A stretch of DNA of 64,000 nucleotides from Sphingopyxis bauzanensis (GTDB lineage Bacteria; Pseudomonadota; Alphaproteobacteria; Sphingomonadales; Sphingomonadaceae), in the NCBI RefSeq assembly GCF_002205675.1, contig NZ_NISK01000002.1, forward strand, positions 62,001-126,000, in the 5' to 3' direction. Under the pieces are notes generated by a model. The model ran no database searches. It saw nothing but the letters and a program-made list of their open reading frames with translations, and had not been told where the DNA came from. Below are positions 26,685 to 35,400 of this stretch, piece after piece (positions within the stretch are counted from its first letter, which is position 1; the number at the start of each line of letters is the position of its first letter). Position numbers and translations under genes: made by a program.

Positions 26685-27116
26685 TTAGCGGTTCGCAAGC
26701 TTCTCGCCCACGCCGTCGTGGATCGCCGCGGCTTCGTCGGGGATCACATCGACGAAATCCTCCATTTCATAGAAGGGACGAATCTCGATCTCGCTGGGGC
26801 CGAACATCGGGTTGGGGCAGCGCTTCACCCATTCGACCGCCTCGTCCATGTCCTTCACTTCCCAGATCCAGTATCCGGCGACCAGTTCGCGCGTTTCGGC
26901 GAAAGGTCCGTCGATGACGGTGCGGCCGGGACCGTCGAACGCGACCCGCTTGCCGAACGAAGAGGGCTTCAGCCCATCGCCGGCGACCAGCACGCCGGCA
27001 TTGACCAGTTCCTCGTTGAACTTGCCCATGTCGATGAACATCTGGCTCAGCTCAGCCGACGGCTGCATGCCCTGTTCGCTGTCCTCGGTCGCTTTTACGA
27101 ACACCATCACACGCAT
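26685..27116 (-). CDS. YciI/DGPF domain protein, partner of the sigma factor
   Basis: A 143-residue protein of the DGPF (YCII-related) family. The signature FDGPGRTVIDGPFAETRELV is at about residue 65, followed by GYWIWEVKDMDEAVEWV. Members occur beside ECF42 sigma factors and are among their targets. I chose the Met at 27116 for its AGGAG six bases upstream. It is 40 bases upstream of the sigma gene, same strand. Confidence 0.9.
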   Translation of the reverse strand: MRVMVFVKATEDSEQGMQPSAELSQMFIDMGKFNEELVNAGVLVAGDGLKPSSFGKRVAFDGPGRTVIDGPFAETRELVAGYWIWEVKDMDEAVEWVKRCPNPMFGPSEIEIRPFYEMEDFVDVIPDEAAAIHDGVGEKLANR

Positions 27117-27242
27117 TTTCTGTCTCCTGCAAAACCGGACCAATATCGGCCTCGTATCGTCACGACGAACGAGCTTTATCGAAATCGACACATGAACGAA
27201 AAAAATTCTGCGGGCGATTATCCGGCGCGTAGGTGCCGCAGA

Positions 27243-28256
27243 TCAGGCGGCGTCGGCCAGCGACCCGGGGGTCGCAAAACGCTGGCGATATTCATGCGGT
27301 GACAGTCCGATGATGCGGTGGAACAATTTGCGGAACGCTGCTGCATCCTCATATCCGACGCCCCAGGCGATCTGGTCGACGGTGCGACGGGTGAATTCCA
27401 GCAGTTCGCGCGCCTTACCGACGCGCAAATGCTGAACATATTCGACCGGGGTCATGCCGGTGGCGGCCTTGAACCGCCGTTGGAACGTCCGCTCCTCCAT
27501 CCCGGCCTCGCTCGCCATGGCGGGGACGGCGACCGGGCCCACCCCGCGCGCCTGCAGCCAGTGCTGGACGCGCAGGATGGCCTCGTCGCCATGGGTCAGT
27601 TTCGGGGAAAAGCTGGCATAATTCTTCTGCTCGCGGCCATTGGGATCGATCAACAGAAAGCGCGCCGTCTCCATCATCACCGTCGGCCCCAGCAACCGCT
27701 CGACGATCCGGAGGCCGAGGTCGGTCCACGCCATCAGGCCGCCCGCGGTGACGATGTCGCCATCGTCGATCACCATCCGGTCGGCTTCCAGCCGCACGTC
27801 GGGGAAGCGCTTGCGAAACTGCTCGGCAAAGAACCAGTGCGTCGTCGCCGGTCGCCCCGCGAGCAGCCCGGTCGCCGCCAAAGCAAAGGCGCCGCCGCAA
27901 TTCGAGGCCAGCACCGTGCCCTGCGCATGCCGGTCGAGCAGCCAGCGGGCATAGGGTTCGACTTCGCCGGGTTCGAGCAGCTTGTGCAAACTGCCGGGCG
28001 CAATCAGCACCGCGGGCGTATTGGCTGGGGGCTGATCGGGGTGACTGTCGTAACATCGCGCCAGACCGCCGCCGCCCTGCAGCCGCCAATGGCTCACGCG
28101 GATCGGCACGCGGTCGTGCTGGACTGCAAAGCGCCCGGCGATGTCGAACAGGTCGGTGATGCCGTGCACCATCCCCATCTGGCAGTCGGGATAAGTCATC
28201 AACCCGACCTCGATCAGCGGCATCGTCGTCGCGTCGGGCATCTTCAGCTTGGGCAT
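27243..28256 (-). CDS. GlxA-type transcriptional regulator (DJ-1/PfpI + AraC)
   Basis: A 337-residue regulator. The N-terminal ~190 residues form a DJ-1/PfpI-like amidotransferase fold (EVGLMTYPDCQMGMVHGITD; nucleophile-elbow ASNCGGAFALAATG). The C-terminal ~110 residues carry the two AraC helix-turn-helix motifs (ASEAGMEERTFQRRFKAATG and IAWGVGYEDAAAFRKLFHRI). AAGGAG precedes the ATG at 28256. It is divergent from the hydrolase-SDR-membrane protein operon starting at 28383, which is its most likely target. Confidence 0.93.
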   Translation of the reverse strand: MPKLKMPDATTMPLIEVGLMTYPDCQMGMVHGITDLFDIAGRFAVQHDRVPIRVSHWRLQGGGGLARCYDSHPDQPPANTPAVLIAPGSLHKLLEPGEVEPYARWLLDRHAQGTVLASNCGGAFALAATGLLAGRPATTHWFFAEQFRKRFPDVRLEADRMVIDDGDIVTAGGLMAWTDLGLRIVERLLGPTVMMETARFLLIDPNGREQKNYASFSPKLTHGDEAILRVQHWLQARGVGPVAVPAMASEAGMEERTFQRRFKAATGMTPVEYVQHLRVGKARELLEFTRRTVDQIAWGVGYEDAAAFRKLFHRIIGLSPHEYRQRFATPGSLADAA

Positions 28257-28382
28257 AATGGCTCCTTTGTCGGATTTGACCCGCATATTGTCGTATCCGC
28301 CAATCCCGCGCAACCCCGGTGCGGCCTAAATCCATGTCATCGGGACGGACACCGCCCCCCCTAAATCGAAAGGAACCACGCC

Positions 28383-29210
28383 ATGACCACGATCACCACC
28401 CAGGACGGCACGCACATCTTCTACAAGGACTGGGGTCCGAAGGATGGCCAGCCGATCATCTTCTCGCACGGCTGGCCGCTGAGCGCCGACGCCTGGGACG
28501 CCCAGCTGGTTTACTTCGCCAATCAGGGTTTCCGCACCATTGCCCACGACCGCCGAAGCCATGGCCGTTCGGATCAGGTCTGGAACAACAATACCATGGA
28601 CCAGTACGCCGACGACCTTGCCGAACTGATCGAACAGCTCGACCTGAAGGACGTCATCCTCGTCGGCCACTCGACCGGCGGCGGCGAAGTCACCCGCTAT
28701 ATCGGTCGGCATGGCACGGCGCGGGTCGCCAAGATCGCGCTGATCGGCGCGGTGCCGCCGCTGATGCTCAAGACAGAAGCCAATCCGGGCGGGCTGCCGA
28801 TCGACGCCTTCGACGGCATCCGCAAGGGCACCTTCGACAACCGGCCGCAGTTCTTCAAGGATCTGACCATCCCCTTCTATGGCTATAACCGCGACGGCGC
28901 GGCGATCAGCGAAGCACTGCGCGACGATTTTGTCCGGCAGGGCATGATGGGCGGGCTCAAGGGCCAGCTCGACAGCATCCGCGCCTTTTCGGAAAGCGAC
29001 TTCAACGAAGACCTGAAGCAATTCGATGTCCCGACGCTCGTCCTCCACGGTGACGACGACCAGATCGTTCCCGTCGATGCCTCGGCCCGCGCCACGGTGA
29101 AGATCGTCAAACAGGCGGTGCTGAAAATCTATGAAGGCGCTGACCATGGCCTGACCGTCACCCACCAGGACCGGTTCAACGCCGATCTTCTCGATTTCAT
29201 CAACAGCTGA
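28383..29210 (+). CDS. Alpha/beta hydrolase (non-haem haloperoxidase family)
   Basis: A 275-residue hydrolase. The nucleophile is the Ser of [18 protein letters not shown]; the acid is an Asp in [15 protein letters not shown] and the base the His of [16 protein letters not shown]. The N-terminus [20 protein letters not shown] supplies the oxyanion hole. Relatives act as esterases or perhydrolases; the real substrate is unknown. GGAACC lies about eight bases before the ATG. First gene of a three-gene set. Confidence 0.93.
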   Translation: MTTITTQDGTHIFYKDWGPKDGQPIIFSHGWPLSADAWDAQLVYFANQGFRTIAHDRRSHGRSDQVWNNNTMDQYADDLAELIEQLDLKDVILVGHSTGGGEVTRYIGRHGTARVAKIALIGAVPPLMLKTEANPGGLPIDAFDGIRKGTFDNRPQFFKDLTIPFYGYNRDGAAISEALRDDFVRQGMMGGLKGQLDSIRAFSESDFNEDLKQFDVPTLVLHGDDDQIVPVDASARATVKIVKQAVLKIYEGADHGLTVTHQDRFNADLLDFINS

Positions 29211-29267
29211 TACACGGAGGCGCGGTCCAGCCGGATCGCGCCTCCTCCTTTATCAAGGAGAAACGCC

Positions 29268-30044
29268 GTGACCAAGCAAAGCTTCCTCATCACTGGCGCA
29301 TCGGACGGCATCGGCGCCGTCTATGCCGACCGCCTCGCCCGCCGCGGGCATGATCTGATCCTCGTCGCGCGCCGCGCCGACAAACTTGCGGCTCTTGCCG
29401 ACCAGCTGCGCAGCGATACCGGCGTATCCGTCGACATCATCGCCGCCGATCTCGCCAAACCCGACGATCTTGCCCGCGTAGAGGCGCGCCTGCGGACCGA
29501 TGAGACGATCACCGGCCTGATCAACAACGCCGGGATCGCGGGCGAGACCAGCTTTGTCGAAGCCGACCCCGCTTTTCTCGGCGGCATGATCGACCTCAAC
29601 ATCGTTGCGGTGACGCGCCTCTCGGCCGCGATCGCCCCGCGGCTGGCCGCCAAGGGCGCAGGCGCGATCGTCAACATCACCTCGGTCACCGCGCTGATGC
29701 CCGACAGCTTCACGGCGGTTTACCCGGCCAGCAAGGCCTATGTCCTCGCCTTTACCGAAGCGCTGCAGGTCGAACTCGGTGCGAAGGGCGTGCGCATTCA
29801 GGCGGTGGTGCCCGGCATCACCCGCACCCCGATCTGGGACGAGGCACAGCTTGCCAACATCCCTGCCGAGATGGTGATGGACGTCAACGACATGGTCGAC
29901 GCGGCCCTCGCGGGTTTCGACCAAGGCGAGACGGTCACCATCCCCGCACTGCCCGACATGGCCGACTACGACGTTTATATCGCGGCTCGTTCGGCGCTGC
30001 GTCCCAACCTGTCGCTGGCGCGCCCTGCGCCGCGGTATCTGTAA
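29268..30044 (+). CDS. SDR family oxidoreductase
   Basis: A 258-residue short-chain dehydrogenase. Cofactor motif FLITGASDGIGAVYADRLAR is at the start, NNAG (LINNAGIAGETSF) near residue 86, catalytic Ser in NITSVTALMPD and Tyr-x3-Lys in VYPASKAYVLAF. In the catalytic YxxxK the sequence is Y-P-A-S-K. Substrate unknown. AAGGAG lies nine bases before the start codon. Confidence 0.92.
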   Translation: MTKQSFLITGASDGIGAVYADRLARRGHDLILVARRADKLAALADQLRSDTGVSVDIIAADLAKPDDLARVEARLRTDETITGLINNAGIAGETSFVEADPAFLGGMIDLNIVAVTRLSAAIAPRLAAKGAGAIVNITSVTALMPDSFTAVYPASKAYVLAFTEALQVELGAKGVRIQAVVPGITRTPIWDEAQLANIPAEMVMDVNDMVDAALAGFDQGETVTIPALPDMADYDVYIAARSALRPNLSLARPAPRYL

Positions 30045-30056
30045 AGGAGCGGTGCC

Positions 30057-30554
30057 ATGATCCTCGGTCTGACCATAGCGCAATTCACCGCGCTCCATGT
30101 CGCGATCAGCCTGATCGCCATCGCTGCCGGCCTGATCGCCCTCCCCGCCTTCGCGCGCGGCCGTATCCTGCCCCGCACGACCGGCGTCTTCCTGTGGACG
30201 ACGCTGCTCACCAGCCTGACCGGCTTCCTGTTTCCGATCGTCGCCTTCACCCCGGCGCTCGGCTTCGGAATCCTCTCGACGCTAATCCTCGTCGCGACCT
30301 TTTGGGCCTGGTACGGCCGCAAGCTCGCTGGCAGCGCCGCCGCCATCTACGCGGTCACCGCCACTCTCGCGCTCTATCTCAACATGTTCGTGCTGGTGGT
30401 GCAGAGCTTCTTGAAAGTGCCGGCGCTCAACGCGCTGGCCCCGAATGGAACCGAACCGCCTTTCGCCGTCGCTCAAGCCATGCTTTTGATCGCGCTGGTC
30501 GGCCTCGGCTATCTGGCGTTCACGGCGGCGCGGCGCCGGACCGCCGCCGCCTGA
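30057..30554 (+). CDS. Small integral membrane protein
   Basis: A 165-residue protein with four predicted membrane spans (about residues 10-30, 42-64, 68-86 and 97-118, with a fifth weaker near 140-158). There are no charged catalytic residues in the spans, so a transport or chaperone role cannot be assigned. It follows the SDR gene by 12 bases with AAGGAG upstream and is probably part of the same operon. Confidence 0.78.
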   Translation: MILGLTIAQFTALHVAISLIAIAAGLIALPAFARGRILPRTTGVFLWTTLLTSLTGFLFPIVAFTPALGFGILSTLILVATFWAWYGRKLAGSAAAIYAVTATLALYLNMFVLVVQSFLKVPALNALAPNGTEPPFAVAQAMLLIALVGLGYLAFTAARRRTAAA

Positions 30555-30679
30555 TCACAAACAAATCCAACGGCAAGGGCGGCTTCGGTCGCCCTTGTCG
30601 TTTCAACACCGCCGCCCCCTCTTGCACGACCTTCCGTTTACGTTAAGGTCAGTTTCAAACTGCTACCGGAGAGTGATTC

Positions 30680-31651
30680 ATGGCCCTTCCCCCGATTTTC
30701 GACCGCCTGCGCCTGCCCGTCATCGGGTCGCCCCTGTTCATCGTGTCGGGGCCGGAACTGGTCATCGCGCAGTGCAAGGCGGGCGTCGTCGGCAGCTTTC
30801 CGGCGCTCAACGCGCGGCCGCAGACCTTGCTCGACGAATGGCTGCACCAGATCACCGAAGAGCTCGCCGCGTGGGACCGGGCCAATCCCGACCGGCTGTC
30901 GGCGCCCTATGCGGTCAACCAGATCGTCCATAAATCGAACGACCGGCTCGAACAGGACATCACGACCTGCGCCAAATGGAAAGTCCCGATCACCATCACC
31001 TCGCTGGGCGCGCGCGAGGAACTCAATCAGGCGGTGCATAGCTGGGGCGGCATCACGCTCCACGACGTCATCGACGACCGCTTTGCGCGTAAAGCGGTTG
31101 AAAAGGGCGCCGACGGGCTGATCCCCGTCGCCGCCGGAGCAGGGGGCCACGCCGGGCGCCAGTCGCCCTTCGCACTGGTGCAGGAAATCCGTGAATGGTT
31201 CGACGGCCCCGTGGCGCTGTCGGGGGCGATCGGCCATGGCCGGTCGGTGCTCGCCGCACAGGCATGCGGCGCCGACCTCGCCTATATCGGCAGCGCCTTT
31301 ATCGCCACCGCCGAAGCCAATGCCGATCAGGCGTATAAGGACGGCATCGTCGAGGGTCGCGCGGGCGACATCGTCTATTCGAACCTGTTTACCGGCGTCC
31401 ACGGCAATTACCTCCGCCAATCGATCGTCGCCGCGGGGATGGACCCCGACAATCTGCCCGAAGGCGACCTCAAGACGATGAACTTCGGTTCGGGCGGCAA
31501 CACCAAGGTCAAGGCGTGGAAGGACATCTGGGGATCGGGTCAGGGCATCGGCCCGGTCAGGGCGGTGCGCCCGGTCGCTGAATTCGTCGCCGAGCTCGAG
31601 GCGCAATATCTTGCGGCGCGCCGCGAGCTGGACGCGAAGGTCAGGCTATAG
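30680..31651 (+). CDS. Nitronate monooxygenase
   Basis: A 323-residue FMN-dependent TIM-barrel enzyme that oxidises alkyl nitronates (formerly 2-nitropropane dioxygenase). Marks are PVIGSPLFIVSGPELVIAQ near the N-terminus, the GGHAGRQSPFALVQEI loop with the catalytic His near residue 156, and SGAIGHGRSVLAAQACGADL with GSAFIAT for phosphate binding. GGAG lies eight bases before the ATG. A detoxifying role is usual for the family. Confidence 0.92.
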   Translation: MALPPIFDRLRLPVIGSPLFIVSGPELVIAQCKAGVVGSFPALNARPQTLLDEWLHQITEELAAWDRANPDRLSAPYAVNQIVHKSNDRLEQDITTCAKWKVPITITSLGAREELNQAVHSWGGITLHDVIDDRFARKAVEKGADGLIPVAAGAGGHAGRQSPFALVQEIREWFDGPVALSGAIGHGRSVLAAQACGADLAYIGSAFIATAEANADQAYKDGIVEGRAGDIVYSNLFTGVHGNYLRQSIVAAGMDPDNLPEGDLKTMNFGSGGNTKVKAWKDIWGSGQGIGPVRAVRPVAEFVAELEAQYLAARRELDAKVRL

Positions 31652-31785
31652 CGCTGCCGGACAACCGCGCGATCGCGTCGTCCATCACCGGCCAACCTCC
31701 ATCGCCTCGCGCTGACATCGCAAGATGGGCGACAATGTTCAAACGCATAGTCGCAAATGACGCGGGGTTAATCTCGCCGTCGGCC

Positions 31786-33747
31786 TCAGATCGCGACCTG
31801 GCTGCCCAGCTCGACGACGCGGTTGGTCGGGAGGCGGAAATATTCCATCGCGCTTTCCGAGTTGCGCAGCATCCACGCGAACAGCTTTTCGCGCCAGATC
31901 GGCATCCCGGGCTTGCTCGCCGCGATCAGAGTCTGGCGTGACAGGAAAAAGCTGGTTTCCAGCATCTTGAACTCGCCGCCACAGCTCGTCACGCGCTTCA
32001 GCGCATCGGGCACGTCGACCGGCTGCATGAAACCGTAATTCAGGATCAGGCGGTGGAACCCCTGCCCCAAATCCTCGAGCGCACAATGGTTCTCCTCGCG
32101 CACGAACGGAACGTCGGCGACCTTGATCGTCAGCAGAATGATCCGCTGGTGCAGAACCTTGTTGTGCTTGAGGTTATGGAGCAGCGCGTGCGGCACGCCG
32201 TCGCTGCTCGACGTCATGAACACCGCGGTGCCCAGCACGCGCGTCGCGCTGTTTGCGGCCGATTTGACGAAAACAGGGATCGGCATCGCCCCCTCGGCCA
32301 TTTCCTGCTGCATCAGCTTGCGCCCGCGCGACCAGGTGGTCAACATCGTGAAAATGACGAGCCCGATCACCAGCGGCACCCAGCCACCGTCGGGCACCTT
32401 GATCAGATTGGCGCCGAAATAGGCGATGTCGACGATGAAGAACACCGCCAGCACCGGAAGTGCTTTCCACGCCGGCCACTTCCACAAGGTGAAAAGCACG
32501 ACCGACAGCAGGCAGGTATCGATGAACATCGCGCCGGTCACCGCGATGCCATAGGCGGCGGCCAGATTGCTCGACGAACCGAACCCGAGGACGAGGATGA
32601 TCACCATCACCATCAAACCCCAGTTGACGACCGGAATATAAATCTGCCCCGCCGCCGATGCGCTGGTATGCTCGACACGAAGGCGCGGCATGAAACCCAG
32701 CTGGATCGCCTGCTGCGTCAGCGAGAAGGCGCCGGTGATCACCGCCTGGCTGGCGATGATCGCGGCAAGCAGCGCCAGCACGACAACGGGAATGCGCCAT
32801 CCGTCGGGCATCATCAGGAAAAAGGGATCGCGGATCAATTCGGCGGCGGGCGCGGCCTCGGCGGCCAGGACCATCGCCCCCTGCCCCATATAATTCAGCA
32901 TCAGCGCAGGCAGCACGAAGAACATCCAGCTCAGCCCGATGGGCGCGCGCCCGAAATGGCCCATATCGGTGTAAAGCGCTTCCGCCCCCGTCACCGCAAG
33001 CACTACTGCGCCCAGCGCGATGAAGGCAGTAAAGCCGTCGGTAATGAAAAAACGCAGCGCGTTCACCGGATTGAGCGTCTCGACGATGATCCATGGATTA
33101 TCGACGATGTGGATCAGCCCGAGCACCGAAAGCATCAGGAAATAGGCAAGCATGATCGGGCCGAACAGCGCGCCAACCTTGGCCGTGCCGCGCGACTGGA
33201 TCATGAACAATCCAATCAGGATGGTGAGCGCGATCGGCACCACATACGGCGCAAACCTGCCCTCGATGTGATTCAAACCCTCTGTCGCGGACAGCACCGA
33301 CATCGCCGGCGTAATCATGCTGTCGCCATAGAACAGCGCGGTGGCAAACACACCAAGCAAGATGATCGGCCAGGTCCAGCGCTTCTCGCCCGACGAACGG
33401 CTGATCAGCGCCAGCAAGGCCAGACTGCCGCCCTCGCCCTTATTGTCGGCTTTCATGATCGTCAGCACATATTTGATCGTGACGACCAACGTCATCGACC
33501 AAAAGACCAGGCTCAGCACACCATAGATATGCAGCCGGTCGGCTTCGATGCCATAATGACCCGAGAAAGTTTCGCGAAACGCGTAAAGCGGGCTTGTGCC
33601 GATGTCGCCGAACACGACGCCAATCGCACCGACCGCAAGCTTCAGCTTGCCGTCTCCGGTGTGGCCATGGCCATAATGGCCGGTATTGGCGGCACTCGGC
33701 GCGACGCTTTCGGCGCCGCTCGCGCTATTATGCGACTCAGCAGTCAT
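31786..33747 (-). CDS. kup: Low-affinity potassium transporter Kup
   Basis: A 653-residue inner membrane potassium-proton symporter with 12 membrane spans in the first ~450 residues and a cytoplasmic C-terminal domain. The family start [19 protein letters not shown] is present, as is [19 protein letters not shown]. The 30 N-terminal residues before the first span are His/Ala/Ser-rich. It stands alone between the nitronate monooxygenase gene and the ccm operon. Confidence 0.95.
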   Translation of the reverse strand: MTAESHNSASGAESVAPSAANTGHYGHGHTGDGKLKLAVGAIGVVFGDIGTSPLYAFRETFSGHYGIEADRLHIYGVLSLVFWSMTLVVTIKYVLTIMKADNKGEGGSLALLALISRSSGEKRWTWPIILLGVFATALFYGDSMITPAMSVLSATEGLNHIEGRFAPYVVPIALTILIGLFMIQSRGTAKVGALFGPIMLAYFLMLSVLGLIHIVDNPWIIVETLNPVNALRFFITDGFTAFIALGAVVLAVTGAEALYTDMGHFGRAPIGLSWMFFVLPALMLNYMGQGAMVLAAEAAPAAELIRDPFFLMMPDGWRIPVVVLALLAAIIASQAVITGAFSLTQQAIQLGFMPRLRVEHTSASAAGQIYIPVVNWGLMVMVIILVLGFGSSSNLAAAYGIAVTGAMFIDTCLLSVVLFTLWKWPAWKALPVLAVFFIVDIAYFGANLIKVPDGGWVPLVIGLVIFTMLTTWSRGRKLMQQEMAEGAMPIPVFVKSAANSATRVLGTAVFMTSSSDGVPHALLHNLKHNKVLHQRIILLTIKVADVPFVREENHCALEDLGQGFHRLILNYGFMQPVDVPDALKRVTSCGGEFKMLETSFFLSRQTLIAASKPGMPIWREKLFAWMLRNSESAMEYFRLPTNRVVELGSQVAI

Positions 33748-33791
33748 CGCGAGCCATTAGACGAGCCCGCACGATTGGAATAGCGTCCATA

Positions 33792-34442
33792 TCAGGGGGT
33801 TTGTCCCGTCGCGGGCAACGGCTGGGGCCCCAATGCCTGCCGTAGTTGGGCAAGCCGCATTTCGAGGTCCGGCCGCCACGGCGCGTCGGGGGGACTGCGC
33901 TCCAGCAACTGGCTCCACACCGCTTCAGCGCCCTTCAGATCGCCGCCCTGCGCCAGCGCCAGACCCGCGAAAAAGGGCGGTGCGGGGTGAGTGGGATCAC
34001 GCCGCGCCGCTTCATCGAAGGCCAGCGCCGCCGCAGGCGACATCATCCCGCCGCCATGCGCGGTCAGCGCATTGCCCAGTCCGACCCACAGATCGACATT
34101 GTCGGGATAGCGCTCCAGCCCCTTTTCCAGCGTCTGCGCCGCGAGTTCCGTCTTGCCGGTGCGCGCAAAGCCATCGGACATGCCCAGCCATTGCGCCGCC
34201 GGACCAAAGCGTTCGGCCATGCCCTGTCGCTGGTCGGTGATCGCGTCGCCAAATCCCGCGGGTTCCTCGGGCGCCGCCACCGGCTTGCCGGGCAGCGATG
34301 GGCTGCCCTGCAGCGCGTAACCCGCGAGCCCCAGCATGACCGCGGCGCCCGCCAGCGGCCGCGCCGCAGCGGGCAGCTTGCCCAACCAGAAAATCGCGGC
34401 GATCGTCAGCAGCGCCGCCAGCATGACCCACAGCCAGATCAT
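33792..34442 (-). CDS. ccmI: Cytochrome c maturation TPR protein CcmI/CycH-like
   Basis: A 216-residue membrane-anchored protein with two N-terminal spans (MIWLWVMLAALLTIAAIFWL, then ARPLAGAAVMLGLAGYAL) and TPR motifs in the periplasmic part (AAQTLEKGLERYPDNVDLWV, ALAFDEAARRDPTHPAPPFF). It presents apocytochrome c to the haem lyase. It is shorter than E. coli CcmI. Last gene of the ccm operon, overlapping ccmH by four bases. Confidence 0.88.
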   Translation of the reverse strand: MIWLWVMLAALLTIAAIFWLGKLPAAARPLAGAAVMLGLAGYALQGSPSLPGKPVAAPEEPAGFGDAITDQRQGMAERFGPAAQWLGMSDGFARTGKTELAAQTLEKGLERYPDNVDLWVGLGNALTAHGGGMMSPAAALAFDEAARRDPTHPAPPFFAGLALAQGGDLKGAEAVWSQLLERSPPDAPWRPDLEMRLAQLRQALGPQPLPATGQTP

Positions 34443-34873
34443 GCGCTATCCTCCGCATCGTCACTCGCGCCGCGGCGAAACCGTCCGAACGCCAGCCAGC
34501 CGCCGAGCAGCAGGAACAGCAGCGGCCCCAGCCACAGAAACGCGGTTGCGCCGTCGAACGGCGGATCATAGCTGACCCAATTGCCGTATCGCGCCACCAG
34601 CCACGCCTTGATTTCGTCGGGGCTTTCGCCCGCGGCGATCTTGCTCCGCACCTCGTGCCGCATATCGCCCGCCAGCGGCGCATCGCTGTCGGCGATCGAC
34701 TGGCCCTGACAGACGAGGCAGCGCAATTCCTCCATCAGAGCCTTTGCGCGCGCCTCTTTCGCCGGGTCGCGCAGCTGTTCATAGGCGTAGGGCGCGGGCG
34801 GCAGGCGGTCCTGCGCGGCCAGCGGCGCGGCGAACGCGCCCAGCAAACCAAGCAGGACGAGCATCAGCCTCAC
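34439..34873 (-). CDS. ccmH: Cytochrome c maturation protein CcmH
   Basis: A 144-residue thioredoxin-like reductant of apocytochrome c. It has a signal peptide (LMLVLLGLLGAFAAPLAAQ), the diagnostic LRCLVCQGQSIADSDA motif with its Cys-x-x-Cys pair near residue 52, and one C-terminal membrane span (FLWLGPLLFLLLGGWLAFG). Overlaps ccmI and ccmG by four bases each, so expression is coupled. Confidence 0.94.
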   Translation of the reverse strand: MRLMLVLLGLLGAFAAPLAAQDRLPPAPYAYEQLRDPAKEARAKALMEELRCLVCQGQSIADSDAPLAGDMRHEVRSKIAAGESPDEIKAWLVARYGNWVSYDPPFDGATAFLWLGPLLFLLLGGWLAFGRFRRGASDDAEDSA

Positions 34874-35400
34874 TTCATCGCCTCTAGCTTGGCGACGATT
34901 TCGGGCACCTGCTCGGCCAGAATCACGCCCTGGATCTGCTCGCGAATAACGCCCTTGCCATCGATCAGGAATGTCTCCGGCACCCCTGACGATCCGAGCG
35001 CGATCTGGACGCTGCTCTGCATGTCCGATCCGATCCGGTCGAACGGATTGCCATATTCGCGCAGGAACATCGCGACATCCTCAGGCCGGTCGCGGATCGC
35101 AATGCCGTCGATCGGCACGCCTGCCGCCTTCAAGGCCTCCAGTTGCGGCGCCTCGGCGCGGCACGGAATGCACCAGCTTGCGAACACATTGACCAGCCTC
35201 GGCTTGCCGTCGGCGAGCTGGCTGCTCTTCAGCCCCGCCACCCCCGCGGTCGCGGGCGGCAGGTCGAACAACGGCATCGGCTTGTCGATCCACTGCGACT
35301 GGATCAGCGTCTCGGCGGGCGTCACCAGCCGATAGATGAAAGCGCCGAACAGCAACCCCATGATCGCCAGCGGCACAAAAAGAACCCAGCGGTTGGTCAT
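34870..35400 (-). CDS. ccmG: Thiol:disulfide interchange protein CcmG/DsbE
   Basis: A 176-residue periplasmic thioredoxin anchored by an N-terminal span (VLFVPLAIMGLLFGAFIYRL). The redox site is FASWCIPCRAEAPQL near residue 80 and the cis-Pro loop is SSGVPETFLIDGKG. It keeps CcmH and apocytochrome reduced. I chose the Met at 35400, which overlaps the ccmF stop; upstream in-frame codons would extend into ccmF. Confidence 0.94.
   Translation of the reverse strand: MTNRWVLFVPLAIMGLLFGAFIYRLVTPAETLIQSQWIDKPMPLFDLPPATAGVAGLKSSQLADGKPRLVNVFASWCIPCRAEAPQLEALKAAGVPIDGIAIRDRPEDVAMFLREYGNPFDRIGSDMQSSVQIALGSSGVPETFLIDGKGVIREQIQGVILAEQVPEIVAKLEAMK

Noticed and set aside
32053..33783. Plus-strand frame of 576 codons opposite kup
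   Set aside because: Extremely rich in Arg, His, Asp and Gln, the typical reverse reading of a membrane protein gene.
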